This document shows, piece by piece, positions 8,329 through 15,091 of a DNA stretch of 17,763 nt. Every line of letters starts with the position of its first letter. Position 1 is the stretch's first letter. The position numbers were made by a program, and so were the translations under genes. A model generated the notes under the pieces. The model saw nothing but the letters and a program-made list of their open reading frames with translations, did not search any database and had not been told where the DNA came from. Source of the stretch: Bacteroidales bacterium UBA3388 (GTDB lineage: Bacteria > Bacteroidota > Bacteroidia > Bacteroidales > P3). The DNA is taken from the NCBI GenBank assembly GCA_002358855.1, contig DEPQ01000055.1, forward strand, positions 1 to 17,763, read 5' to 3'.

Positions 8329-9512
8329 CAATTCAATATTTTTTCGGAAATATCCAATGCAACTTCGTATTTTGATTTTAATTCAGAGTTATAAACCCCA
8401 CCCTTAGCGTCTATGATTGTTACCTTATTGGTTGGAACATTAAAACCAGCACCTGCATCTTTCAAAGAGTTCAAAACTATAAAATCAAGATTCTTTCGTA
8501 TAAGTTTTTCTTTGGCATTTTCAAACTCATTATCGGTTTCTAAGGCAAAACCAACTAAAACTTGATTTTCTTTTTTCCTTCTTCCCAACTCTGCAAGAAT
8601 ATCTTTTGTAGGAACAAGTTCTACAACTAAGTTATCAGTCTTTTTCTTTAATTTTGTATCAAAAGTAGATTTTGGAGTATAGTCTGCAACCGCTGCCGAA
8701 AGAATTGCAATGTCGCAATCTTCAAAACACTCAACAGTTGCCTCATACATTTGAGCAGCATTCTTAACGTCTATTCTTTTTACATTACTATGCTCAATTA
8801 TTTGTTGAGTCGGTCCTGCAATAAGACTCACCTCTGCTCCTTTTTCAGCAAAAACTTTTGCTAATTCAAAGCCCATTCTTCCAGAAGAATAGTTTCCTAT
8901 AAAGCGAACAGCATCTATTTGTTCGTATGTAGGACCTGCTGTTATACAAACTTTCTTTCCTTTATATATTTGAATTTGATTTACAAAGTTTTCAACTGTT
9001 TGGAATATTGTTTCAGGCTCAGCCATTCTTCCATCACCAACAACACCGCAAGCCAACTCTCCTTTTTCTGGCAATATCATCTTTACTCCCAAAGATTGCA
9101 AACGTTTAATATTATCTTGTACCACTCTATTATGATACATCTTTGTATTCATTGCAGGAGCAAAAAACACTTGTTTATCAAACGCCAATAAAGTTGTTGA
9201 AAGGCAATCGTCAGCAATACCATTGGCATACTTACCAATTACATTCGCAGTTGCTGGAGCAACAATGTAAACATCTGCCCAATCAGCCAAAGCAATGTGC
9301 TGAGTAAACTGAGCATTAGCCTGTGAAAACATATCGGAATAAACAGGATTCTGCGAAAGAGTTTGAAGAGTAGGTATAGTAACAAATTCAAGGGCGTTTT
9401 TAGTTACAACAACCTTTAACTCACAACCTGCTTTCTTTAACATACGTATGAGAAAAGGCACCTTATAAGCGGCAATTCCTCCGCTTATTGCAACTACAAC
9501 CCTCAAATTCAT
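8328..9512 (-). CDS. coaBC: Bifunctional phosphopantothenoylcysteine decarboxylase / phosphopantothenate-cysteine ligase
   Basis: The 394-residue fusion carries out two steps of coenzyme A synthesis. The N-terminal CoaC flavoprotein half (about 1-180) shows AISGGIAAYK, the catalytic His of FTQHIALADWAD (about H72), the substrate motif PAMNTKMY and the flexible-flap Cys in GELACGVVGDGR (about C155). The C-terminal CoaB half (about 186-394) shows ITAGPTYEQIDAVRFIGNYS, SSGRMGFELA, AAVADYTP (273-280) and the KLKKK lysines. The ATG at 9512 gives MNLRVVVAISGG, preferred over a TTG two codons upstream. It starts 20 nt after the omega-like gene and overlaps the DUF4835 start by one base. Confidence 0.96.
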   Translation of the reverse strand: MNLRVVVAISGGIAAYKVPFLIRMLKKAGCELKVVVTKNALEFVTIPTLQTLSQNPVYSDMFSQANAQFTQHIALADWADVYIVAPATANVIGKYANGIADDCLSTTLLAFDKQVFFAPAMNTKMYHNRVVQDNIKRLQSLGVKMILPEKGELACGVVGDGRMAEPETIFQTVENFVNQIQIYKGKKVCITAGPTYEQIDAVRFIGNYSSGRMGFELAKVFAEKGAEVSLIAGPTQQIIEHSNVKRIDVKNAAQMYEATVECFEDCDIAILSAAVADYTPKSTFDTKLKKKTDNLVVELVPTKDILAELGRRKKENQVLVGFALETDNEFENAKEKLIRKNLDFIVLNSLKDAGAGFNVPTNKVTIIDAKGGVYNSELKSKYEVALDISEKILN

Positions 9513-9532
9513 AATCAAAAGTCTTTTACTTA

Positions 9533-9877
9533 TTATTTTTGTTCTTCTTCCATTCCCACTTTTGTAGTTGGATTTTTATAAACGAGCTTTTCGTCCATAT
9601 ATTCCTTTATTGCAATAAGATATGGTTTTGGAAGTTGTTCGTAAAACTTTGCCAACTCTATTTGTTCTTTATTTTCATGTATTTCGTCCAAAGAATCAGT
9701 AGCAACAGCAAAGTCTTCTATCTTTTTATATAACTCTTGCTTTAAATCTGCTGCAATTTGGTCAGAGCGTTTGCTTAACATAGCAATCGTTTCATAAAGA
9801 TTACCTGTTAATGTGTCAAAATCATTTAAATTTCTTGTCTTAATACTTGTGTCAGCCTTTGTTCTCTTATAATCCAT
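9533..9877 (-). CDS. rpoZ: DNA-directed RNA polymerase omega/Rpb6-like subunit (Bacteroidota type)
   Basis: The 114-residue product matches the small Bacteroidota protein annotated as the RNA polymerase omega (Rpb6-type) subunit, which helps assemble and stabilise the beta' subunit. Recognisable stretches are MDYKRTKADTSIKTRNL, TGNLYETIAMLSKRSDQIA (the omega helix region) and FYEQLPKPYLIAIKEYMDEKLVYKNP at the C-terminus. Its position between bamD and coaBC is the conserved order in the phylum. The start codon overlaps the end of bamD by 11 nt, and the leader before the ATG is AATATATA rather than a Shine-Dalgarno. The symbol rests on family similarity and order. Confidence 0.85.
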   Translation of the reverse strand: MDYKRTKADTSIKTRNLNDFDTLTGNLYETIAMLSKRSDQIAADLKQELYKKIEDFAVATDSLDEIHENKEQIELAKFYEQLPKPYLIAIKEYMDEKLVYKNPTTKVGMEEEQK

Positions 9878-10676
9878 TATATATTATTTTTGATTCATTA
9901 TAAATTTTCTCTAATTGTTCTTGTTTTTTCTTATCTTTCATATTAGAAAAAACAACAGAATATCTTTCATAGTCTAAGATAAGTGCTTCATAGCGTTCTT
10001 TAAGTTTATCTTCAACGCTGTTACGTGCAAACTCATAACCAGCAAGCACTATATAATACATTGCATTCTCTCTTTTATCGGTCAAATCAGGATAATCATT
10101 CAAAAAATTCTTAAAACTAACAACCGCAGCGTGATATTGCATTGTTTTATAGTAAGCATAAGCGTTTTGATAATCCTTTTCTATCAATTTATCTCTCAAT
10201 TCGTCCATCAATTTATTTGCTTCGGCAACTCTTTCACTTTTAGGATACTTTTCAATATACTGTTGAAACGCATCTATTGACTGTTTTGTCAAAGTTTGAT
10301 CCAAAGACGACTCTGGTGATTCAAGATATTTACAAAAGGCTGCTTGAAACAATGCTTCTTCTGCATACTGTGAATAAGGGAACCACTTAACAAAACTTTC
10401 GAACTGATAACCTGCCGAATAATAATCTTTACTTCCCAAAAGACTTTTAGCATAATAAAGATTAACCCTTTCAGCCATATCTCTACCTCTTGAATATAGC
10501 AAAAGGTTTTCAAACAATTGATTTGCGTGCATATAGTCCCCCTTTTCGTATGCCTTCATTGCTGCTTCATACTTTGCTTCTTGATCATTGCTTTTCAAGA
10601 GTTTATTATGCTTGCTTGTAGAAGCGCAAGACAAAAACAAGACTGATATACACAATAAATAGAGTAGTTTTTTCAT
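9867..10676 (-). CDS. bamD: Outer membrane protein assembly lipoprotein BamD
   Basis: The 269-residue lipoprotein has a signal peptide ending in the lipobox LFLSC (lipidated Cys17), followed by five or so TPR-like helical pairs. Examples are AAMKAYEKGDYMHANQLFENLL, YYAKSLLGSKDYYSAGYQFESF, SIDAFQQYIEKYPKSERVAEA and AYYKTMQYHAAVVSFKNFLNDYP. This is the BamD/YfiO layout of the BAM complex, which inserts beta-barrel proteins into the outer membrane. The ATG at 10676 is chosen because it gives the signal peptide directly. The frame extends to a TTG at 10697, but that stretch is the -7 promoter box. It is the first gene of the operon and appears almost leaderless. Confidence 0.92.
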   Translation of the reverse strand: MKKLLYLLCISVLFLSCASTSKHNKLLKSNDQEAKYEAAMKAYEKGDYMHANQLFENLLLYSRGRDMAERVNLYYAKSLLGSKDYYSAGYQFESFVKWFPYSQYAEEALFQAAFCKYLESPESSLDQTLTKQSIDAFQQYIEKYPKSERVAEANKLMDELRDKLIEKDYQNAYAYYKTMQYHAAVVSFKNFLNDYPDLTDKRENAMYYIVLAGYEFARNSVEDKLKERYEALILDYERYSVVFSNMKDKKKQEQLEKIYNESKIIYNGL

Positions 10677-10679
10677 AAT

Positions 10680-10710
10680 TTTGCAAAGATACAACAATTT
10701 TGTATTTTTG
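10680..10710 (+). promoter_or_regulatory. Promoter of mtgA-xerD
   Basis: On the plus strand, TTTG (10680-10683) is followed after 19 nt by TATTTTTG (10703-10710), a full match to the Bacteroides consensus. The leader to the mtgA ATG would be about 15 nt. Its -33 element abuts the -7 box of the opposing bamD promoter, and its -7 box abuts that promoter's -33 element. Confidence 0.8.
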
Positions 10711-10713
10711 CAA
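10684..10713 (-). promoter_or_regulatory. Promoter of the bamD operon
   Basis: On the minus strand, TTG (10713-10711) is followed after 19 nt by TATCTTTG (10691-10684), an exact TAnnTTTG box. The bamD ATG begins 7 nt beyond it, so the transcript should have a leader of only a few nucleotides. It interlocks with the rightward mtgA promoter. Confidence 0.8.
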
Positions 10714-10730
10714 GCAAAATTTAAAGAACA

Positions 10731-11390
10731 ATGTTTAAAAAAGCCTTAAAATATATTGGAATCTTTATTCTATCTTATATATGCCTTAGTATATTACTCA
10801 CTGTGGCTTATATAGTAATCAATCCCCCTGTAACAATTCTTATGATGCAACGACCAAGCAAAGTAGAGCGTCAATGGGTAGATATAGATGAAATTTCTCC
10901 AAACATAATCCAAGCCGTAGTAGCATCAGAGGACAATTTATTTCTTTCACACTCTGGATTTGACTTTGAACAAATTAAAATAGCGATAGAAGAGTCTAAA
11001 AGAAAAAACAAACCTATGCGAGGAGCAAGCACAATCTCGCAACAAACAGCCAAAAACGTTTTTTTATGGAATGGAAGGAGTTATTTACGTAAGGGATTAG
11101 AGGTATGGTACACATTTTTGATAGAAACATTTTGGTCAAAAGAAAGAATAATGGAAGTATATCTTAATGTAATAGAATATGGCGATGGAATATATGGAAT
11201 AGAGGCTGCTTCACAACACTATTTCAATCGTTCAGCAAAAAAACTCACAAAGCACCAATCCGCTCTCATTGCGGCGGCTCTTCCTAATCCTTTAAAACGC
11301 AATCCTGCTCACCCAACAAAATATCTAAATCGCAGAGCGAATAAAATCATGCGTTTAATGAACAACATAGGACCTGTGAAATTTGAATAA
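10731..11390 (+). CDS. mtgA: Monofunctional biosynthetic peptidoglycan transglycosylase
   Basis: The 219-residue GT51 enzyme polymerises lipid II into glycan strands at the outer face of the inner membrane. One N-terminal membrane helix (about residues 8-30) is followed by the GT51 domain. Its motifs are IIQAVVASEDNLFLSHSGFD (catalytic Glu about E67), RGASTISQQTAKNVFLW (97-113), KERIMEVYLNVIEYG and AALIAAALPNPLKRNP-like sequence near the end. There is no transpeptidase domain and the length is normal for MtgA. It is divergent from bamD and followed 17 nt later by xerD. Confidence 0.95.
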   Translation: MFKKALKYIGIFILSYICLSILLTVAYIVINPPVTILMMQRPSKVERQWVDIDEISPNIIQAVVASEDNLFLSHSGFDFEQIKIAIEESKRKNKPMRGASTISQQTAKNVFLWNGRSYLRKGLEVWYTFLIETFWSKERIMEVYLNVIEYGDGIYGIEAASQHYFNRSAKKLTKHQSALIAAALPNPLKRNPAHPTKYLNRRANKIMRLMNNIGPVKFE

Positions 11391-11407
11391 AAGCCTAAGA
11401 AATCGCA

Positions 11408-12334
11408 ATGTGGGAAGAGTATTTAGACGAATTTAAGAGTTATATACTTTTTGTACGCTCCTTATCCGTAAACACATTTGAAGCCTACCAAAGAGATTGC
11501 GCTAAATTCTTCAATTTTATGAACGAAAACTATCCCGAAATCAATATTCACACCGTAGAATTGAAACATTTAGAAGAATTTCTCTGGCAAATAAATCTAA
11601 AAAACAGCAGTACAAGAAGAATAATCAGTGGAATCAAAGCCTACTTTAAATTCTTAGTTTTAACAGACCGCCTTGACAACAATCCATGCGAACTATTAGA
11701 AACCTCTCGCATTGAAAAACTTTTGCCAGTCGTTCTTTCTCACGAAGAAATCCAAAAAATGCTTTCCGTAATTGATAAAAGCACCTATCATGGTTTTAGA
11801 GACAGCGTAATAATTGAAGTATTATACGCCTGCGGACTTAGAATAAGTGAACTATTAAACCTAAAAAAAGGAGACATCTACTTTAAACACGAATATATCA
11901 AAGTCTTAGGGAAAGGAAACAAAGAAAGACTTGTACCAATCGGCGAAAAAGCACTCCAACTCTTAGACTTATACATCAGAAACCATAGAAGCAAACTAAA
12001 AAAGATTGACCAAAAATGTAAAGACATTGTTTTTCTAAACAGAAGAGGAAGAAAACTAACACGTCAATATGTCTTTTTAGCAATTAAAACAGCCGCACAA
12101 CAAGCAGAAATCAAGAAAAACATCCACCCACATATTCTAAGACACAGTTTTGCCTCAGCATTGGTAAAAGGAGGAGCAAATTTAATAGTAGTAAAAGAAA
12201 TGATGGGACACGCAAGCGTTGTTTCCACAGAAATATACACCCACTTAGACACAACACATCTAAGAGAAACACTTATGCTTTATCACCCTCACTACCAAAA
12301 CTTAAACAAAAAAAAATCAGAAGAATCTCAATAA
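11408..12334 (+). CDS. xerD: Tyrosine recombinase XerD-like
   Basis: The 308-residue site-specific recombinase resembles XerC/XerD, which resolve chromosome dimers at dif. The N-terminal SAM-like core-binding domain (about 1-90) precedes a catalytic domain with all active-site residues: R145 in CGLRISEL, K169 in GKGNKERLVP, H242 and R245 in HILRHSFA, H268 in MMGHAS, and Y277 in EIYTHLD. The intact catalytic set, normal length and housekeeping context favour a Xer enzyme over a phage or transposon integrase. XerD rather than XerC is a similarity-based call. It starts 17 nt after mtgA, probably co-transcribed, and its last 18 nt overlap the end of the convergent gene. Confidence 0.9.
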   Translation: MWEEYLDEFKSYILFVRSLSVNTFEAYQRDCAKFFNFMNENYPEINIHTVELKHLEEFLWQINLKNSSTRRIISGIKAYFKFLVLTDRLDNNPCELLETSRIEKLLPVVLSHEEIQKMLSVIDKSTYHGFRDSVIIEVLYACGLRISELLNLKKGDIYFKHEYIKVLGKGNKERLVPIGEKALQLLDLYIRNHRSKLKKIDQKCKDIVFLNRRGRKLTRQYVFLAIKTAAQQAEIKKNIHPHILRHSFASALVKGGANLIVVKEMMGHASVVSTEIYTHLDTTHLRETLMLYHPHYQNLNKKKSEESQ

Positions 12335-13705
12335 ACTTCCCTCGCTTGGATTACGCATAGGATTTTCAAGCACCCTACCTTCATTTGAAATTAAAATAAA
12401 CATAGGAAAGGCTTTCACCTTATAATATTCAAGCAAATCATAATTTCCATCAAAATGTAGCATTTGCCATTGATACTTACTTCCAACCTTTGTATTCTTT
12501 AAAAAATTATAAAGAGCATCTAAATTTCTATCACAACTAATTGTTACAATATTACAATTATTTTTTATACTATCATAAAGAGAATAAACAACCTCCAACT
12601 CCCTTTTTGATTCCACATCGTTTAATTTCACAAAATTCAAAAGCAAAGGTTTATCCTTAAACTGAGATAAATTAACCTCTTGGTCAGTAATATTTCTCAA
12701 AACAAAATCTGCAAATTCCTTTCCAGAATGCGAAACCGACAAAAGAGCCTCTATTGTATTTAAAGCAATCTTTTTATGCTCTTCAAACTTAGATTGCTTT
12801 GCCAAAGTTTCCAAAAGTTTTATCACATCACCCTTTTCAAAAAACCCATCAGTATAAATATCCTTCAAACCTTTAATAAAGACCAATTCTCTAAACTTTT
12901 CATTTCTCAAAACAGAATCCTTTCCCAACGCATCTAAGAAATCAACGTGATTATGAGTAGTAAGCCAAAACTCTATCTCACTTTGAGAAACAAATTTGTT
13001 ACCCTTAGAGAAATAATGATCAAAAACATTATTAAAACAATCCATATAACCAACATTATAATAAAGAATTGGCTTATCAATAAAAAGACTATTTCTAAGT
13101 TTGTTGTAATTCCTTAAAGACAAACTTCTTTCCAAAGTAGCAAACTCATACTCCACATAATTATAGAAATAAGAAGACTTATCCTCATTTTGCAAAAATT
13201 TATTTTTCAAATCATACAATCCAGCAATCGTAAGACTATCTCGCATAGGATAAAGTTTTCTTTTATTATTCAAAATATAAGACTGAACATCATAATCATA
13301 TCTTATAATCTTTGAAGTCAATTCATTTTCAGGGCTAAGAATCTCTATCGGCAATTCCACCTTATACATAAGCACATTAAAAGAATCAGCAAGATTAAAA
13401 TTAAAATCCCTAAGTTTTAGTTCATAAATATTTCCCGGTTGAGCCAAAAAAGAATAAGAATAAGCATCTATGCTAACAACTAATTCACTCACACCATCCA
13501 ATACAAGAGAAAAATTCACAACACTATCACCCGCAGCAACAGTCTGCACACTCTTTTCAGTTTGTAAAAGAGAAATTCTATCCTCAACCACAGACAATTT
13601 CACCTTTCTATTTTCCAACCCCTTACCCGTTAAGTTTATTCTAACATTTTGAGAATAAGCAAAAACACTTAAAAACAATAATATAATAAAAAGTAATCTT
13701 TTCAT
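12317..13705 (-). CDS. Exported thioredoxin-fold protein without a CXXC motif (TlpA/AhpC-like C-terminus)
   Basis: The 462-residue protein opens with a signal peptide (MKRLLFIILLFLSVFAYSQ). The ATG at 13705 is preferred over in-frame starts at 13723 and 13741 because it places the basic n-region correctly. The N-terminal two thirds resemble the DUF4369-like and helical regions that precede Bacteroidota TlpA-type proteins. The last ~130 residues look like a thioredoxin fold: ITDQEVNLSQFKDKPLLLNF, a strand NIVTISCD, and cis-proline segment KAFPMFILIS. Where the CXXC should follow the LLLNF strand the sequence reads VKLNDVESKREL, so no redox cysteine pair exists. Its role is unknown. Probable -7 box: TATCTTTG at 13746-13739, with no good -33. 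Confidence 0.8.
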   Translation of the reverse strand: MKRLLFIILLFLSVFAYSQNVRINLTGKGLENRKVKLSVVEDRISLLQTEKSVQTVAAGDSVVNFSLVLDGVSELVVSIDAYSYSFLAQPGNIYELKLRDFNFNLADSFNVLMYKVELPIEILSPENELTSKIIRYDYDVQSYILNNKRKLYPMRDSLTIAGLYDLKNKFLQNEDKSSYFYNYVEYEFATLERSLSLRNYNKLRNSLFIDKPILYYNVGYMDCFNNVFDHYFSKGNKFVSQSEIEFWLTTHNHVDFLDALGKDSVLRNEKFRELVFIKGLKDIYTDGFFEKGDVIKLLETLAKQSKFEEHKKIALNTIEALLSVSHSGKEFADFVLRNITDQEVNLSQFKDKPLLLNFVKLNDVESKRELEVVYSLYDSIKNNCNIVTISCDRNLDALYNFLKNTKVGSKYQWQMLHFDGNYDLLEYYKVKAFPMFILISNEGRVLENPMRNPSEGSLLRFF

Positions 13706-13738
13706 ATTAAAACAAAGTTTCATTAAAAAAAACTTAGG

Positions 13739-13746
13739 CAAAGATA
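13739..13746 (-). promoter_or_regulatory. Likely -7 box of the thioredoxin-fold gene
   Basis: The minus strand has TATCTTTG (13746-13739), an exact TAnnTTTG match identical to the bamD -7 box, about 33 nt before the ATG. No TTTG or TTG is found at the proper 19-21 nt spacing. Either the -33 is degenerate or an activator is needed. Confidence 0.5.
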
Positions 13747-13759
13747 ATAATATTTCTTT

Positions 13760-13833
13760 GCTTTGAGAGAATAAAACAAAGAAATATTTTTTTAAAACAA
13801 AGCTTTGTGAAAATAAAACAAAGAATTATTTTT
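13760..13833 (+). repeat. Tandem 32-bp promoter-unit repeat with 42-bp period
   Basis: Positions 13760-13791 and 13802-13833 match at 29 of 32 bases and are offset by 42 bp. The downstream copy holds the complete promoter TTTG-N19-TATTTTTG. The upstream copy has the same TTTG and spacing, but its -7 box reads TATTTTTT (13785-13792), losing the final G. The region is also dense in CTTTG/CAAAG pentamers. Confidence 0.75.
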
Positions 13834-13834
13834 G
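13804..13834 (+). promoter_or_regulatory. Promoter of the nuclease-nadD unit
   Basis: TTTG (13804-13807) is followed after 19 nt by TATTTTTG (13827-13834), a full consensus match predicting a leader of about 32 nt. The -33 TTTG is part of the 12-bp perfect palindrome ACAAAGCTTTGT (13797-13808), a possible operator. Confidence 0.75.
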
Positions 13835-13871
13835 CCAAAGAAAATCTATAAACAAGCAAATAAGAACAGAA

Positions 13872-15089
13872 ATGGAAAAACCAATTATAGTAAGTTCGCA
13901 CGATATTCATATAGATAAAGATTACTCACAATGGATTTACGAAGTCAAGCAACGCTATCGACAATCGCAAATAAAAGCAACCATAAAGGTTAATAGCGAA
14001 AAACTACTCTTTAATTGGCTACTTGGACGCGACCTTATGTTAAAAAAAATTGAAGAAAGATGGGGTAGCGGTGTAGTTGAACAAGTGAGCATTGACTTAA
14101 AACGTGAATTCCCTCAAACAAATGGTTTTTCTACTTCAAACCTTTGGTATATGAAAAAGTGGTATCAATTCTATACCGAGCGTATTGATGAAAAAAAACT
14201 CCAACAAGTCGTTGGAGAATTGCAATATTCAATCAATCAAAGCGAAATAAAACTCCAACAAGTTGTTGGAGAAATTGAAAAAGAAAAGATAACACTCTCT
14301 AATTCTGGATTTCCTTTACTTTTCAGTCTCATATCTTGGGGACATCACATAGAAATAATTACCCATTGTCAAACAATAGAAGAAGCCTTATTTTACATAC
14401 GTCAAACAATCGAAAGAGATTTAAGTAGAAATGCCTTAAAAAATTGCATTAAATCCAACCTTTATTCTCATCAAGGAAAGATATTGAACAACTTTACAGA
14501 TCATCTTTCTCAAAAACAAAGTAAACTTGTACAAGAAGTCTTAAAAGAGAATTATGATTTTGGATTCGCAAACGTTGAACACGCAAATTACGATGAAACA
14601 GCCTTAGAAGAAGCCCTTACACGAAACATTACAGATTTATTATTAGAGATGGGCAATGGATTTGCTTTCGTTGGCAGACAAAAAGAGTTAATTGTAGGTG
14701 GACGTTCTCGCAAGATAGATTTACTATTCTATCATTTTAGACTTCGTTGTTATGTAGTTTGTGAATTAAAAGCAGTACCTTTTGAGCCCGAATTTGCAGG
14801 AAAATTAAATTTTTATGTAAATGCAGTTGATGAACTTTTGAAACAAGATGAAGACAACCCAACAATAGGATTACTTATTTGCTCCGATTTAAACAAAACA
14901 GAAGTTCAATGGTCTTTTCATGGCATTAGTACCCCTATGGGTGTTGCCACATATAATAATATAAAGATTAAAGATATTTTACCTTCACAAGAATTACTAA
15001 AAGAAAGAGTTGAATTATTACAAAAAGAACTTAAAGAAGCAAAAAGAATAATTCAAAAAAATGATAACAAAACAAGAAAACACGAATAA
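13872..15089 (+). CDS. PDDEXK nuclease, DUF1016 (YhcG-like) family
   Basis: The 405-residue protein has the two-part DUF1016 layout. An N-terminal helical domain (about 15-170, including FNWLLGRDLMLKKIEERWGSG and STSNLWYMKKWYQFY) is followed by a PD-(D/E)XK nuclease domain (about 180-350). The latter shows NITDLLLEMGNGFAFVGRQ, catalytic D283 in RKIDLLFY, and E298 and K300 in VCELK, so D-x14-E-x-K. A coiled coil ends the protein (about 361-398). The family is widespread in Bacteroidota and often found near restriction-modification and other defence genes. Its cellular role is poorly defined. Residues 109-117 and 127-135 repeat KLQQVVGE(L/I). The stop is 2 nt from the nadD start. No restriction or methylase partner is present here. 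Confidence 0.9.
   Translation: MEKPIIVSSHDIHIDKDYSQWIYEVKQRYRQSQIKATIKVNSEKLLFNWLLGRDLMLKKIEERWGSGVVEQVSIDLKREFPQTNGFSTSNLWYMKKWYQFYTERIDEKKLQQVVGELQYSINQSEIKLQQVVGEIEKEKITLSNSGFPLLFSLISWGHHIEIITHCQTIEEALFYIRQTIERDLSRNALKNCIKSNLYSHQGKILNNFTDHLSQKQSKLVQEVLKENYDFGFANVEHANYDETALEEALTRNITDLLLEMGNGFAFVGRQKELIVGGRSRKIDLLFYHFRLRCYVVCELKAVPFEPEFAGKLNFYVNAVDELLKQDEDNPTIGLLICSDLNKTEVQWSFHGISTPMGVATYNNIKIKDILPSQELLKERVELLQKELKEAKRIIQKNDNKTRKHE
14196..14273 (+). repeat. Two palindromic 19-mers inside the nuclease gene
   Basis: CTCCAACAAGTCGTTGGAG (14199-14217) and CTCCAACAAGTTGTTGGAG (14253-14271) differ at one base and lie 54 nt (18 codons) apart in frame. The second is a perfect palindrome with 9-bp arms around a single G. 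The first has one mismatched pair. Both encode LQQVVGE. Confidence 0.85.
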
Positions 15090-15091
15090 CT

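Noticed and set aside
10677..10697. Extended BamD start at the TTG at 10697
   Set aside because: The added residues precede a complete lipoprotein signal peptide and are encoded by the promoter box.
11408..12334. The tyrosine recombinase as evidence of a mobile element or prophage
   Set aside because: It has normal Xer length and motifs, sits 17 nt after mtgA among housekeeping genes, and no attachment repeats, tRNA or phage genes are seen.
13872..15089. The DUF1016 nuclease as part of a complete restriction or defence island
   Set aside because: No methylase, specificity subunit, helicase or other defence gene is adjacent; its neighbours are a periplasmic protein gene and nadD.
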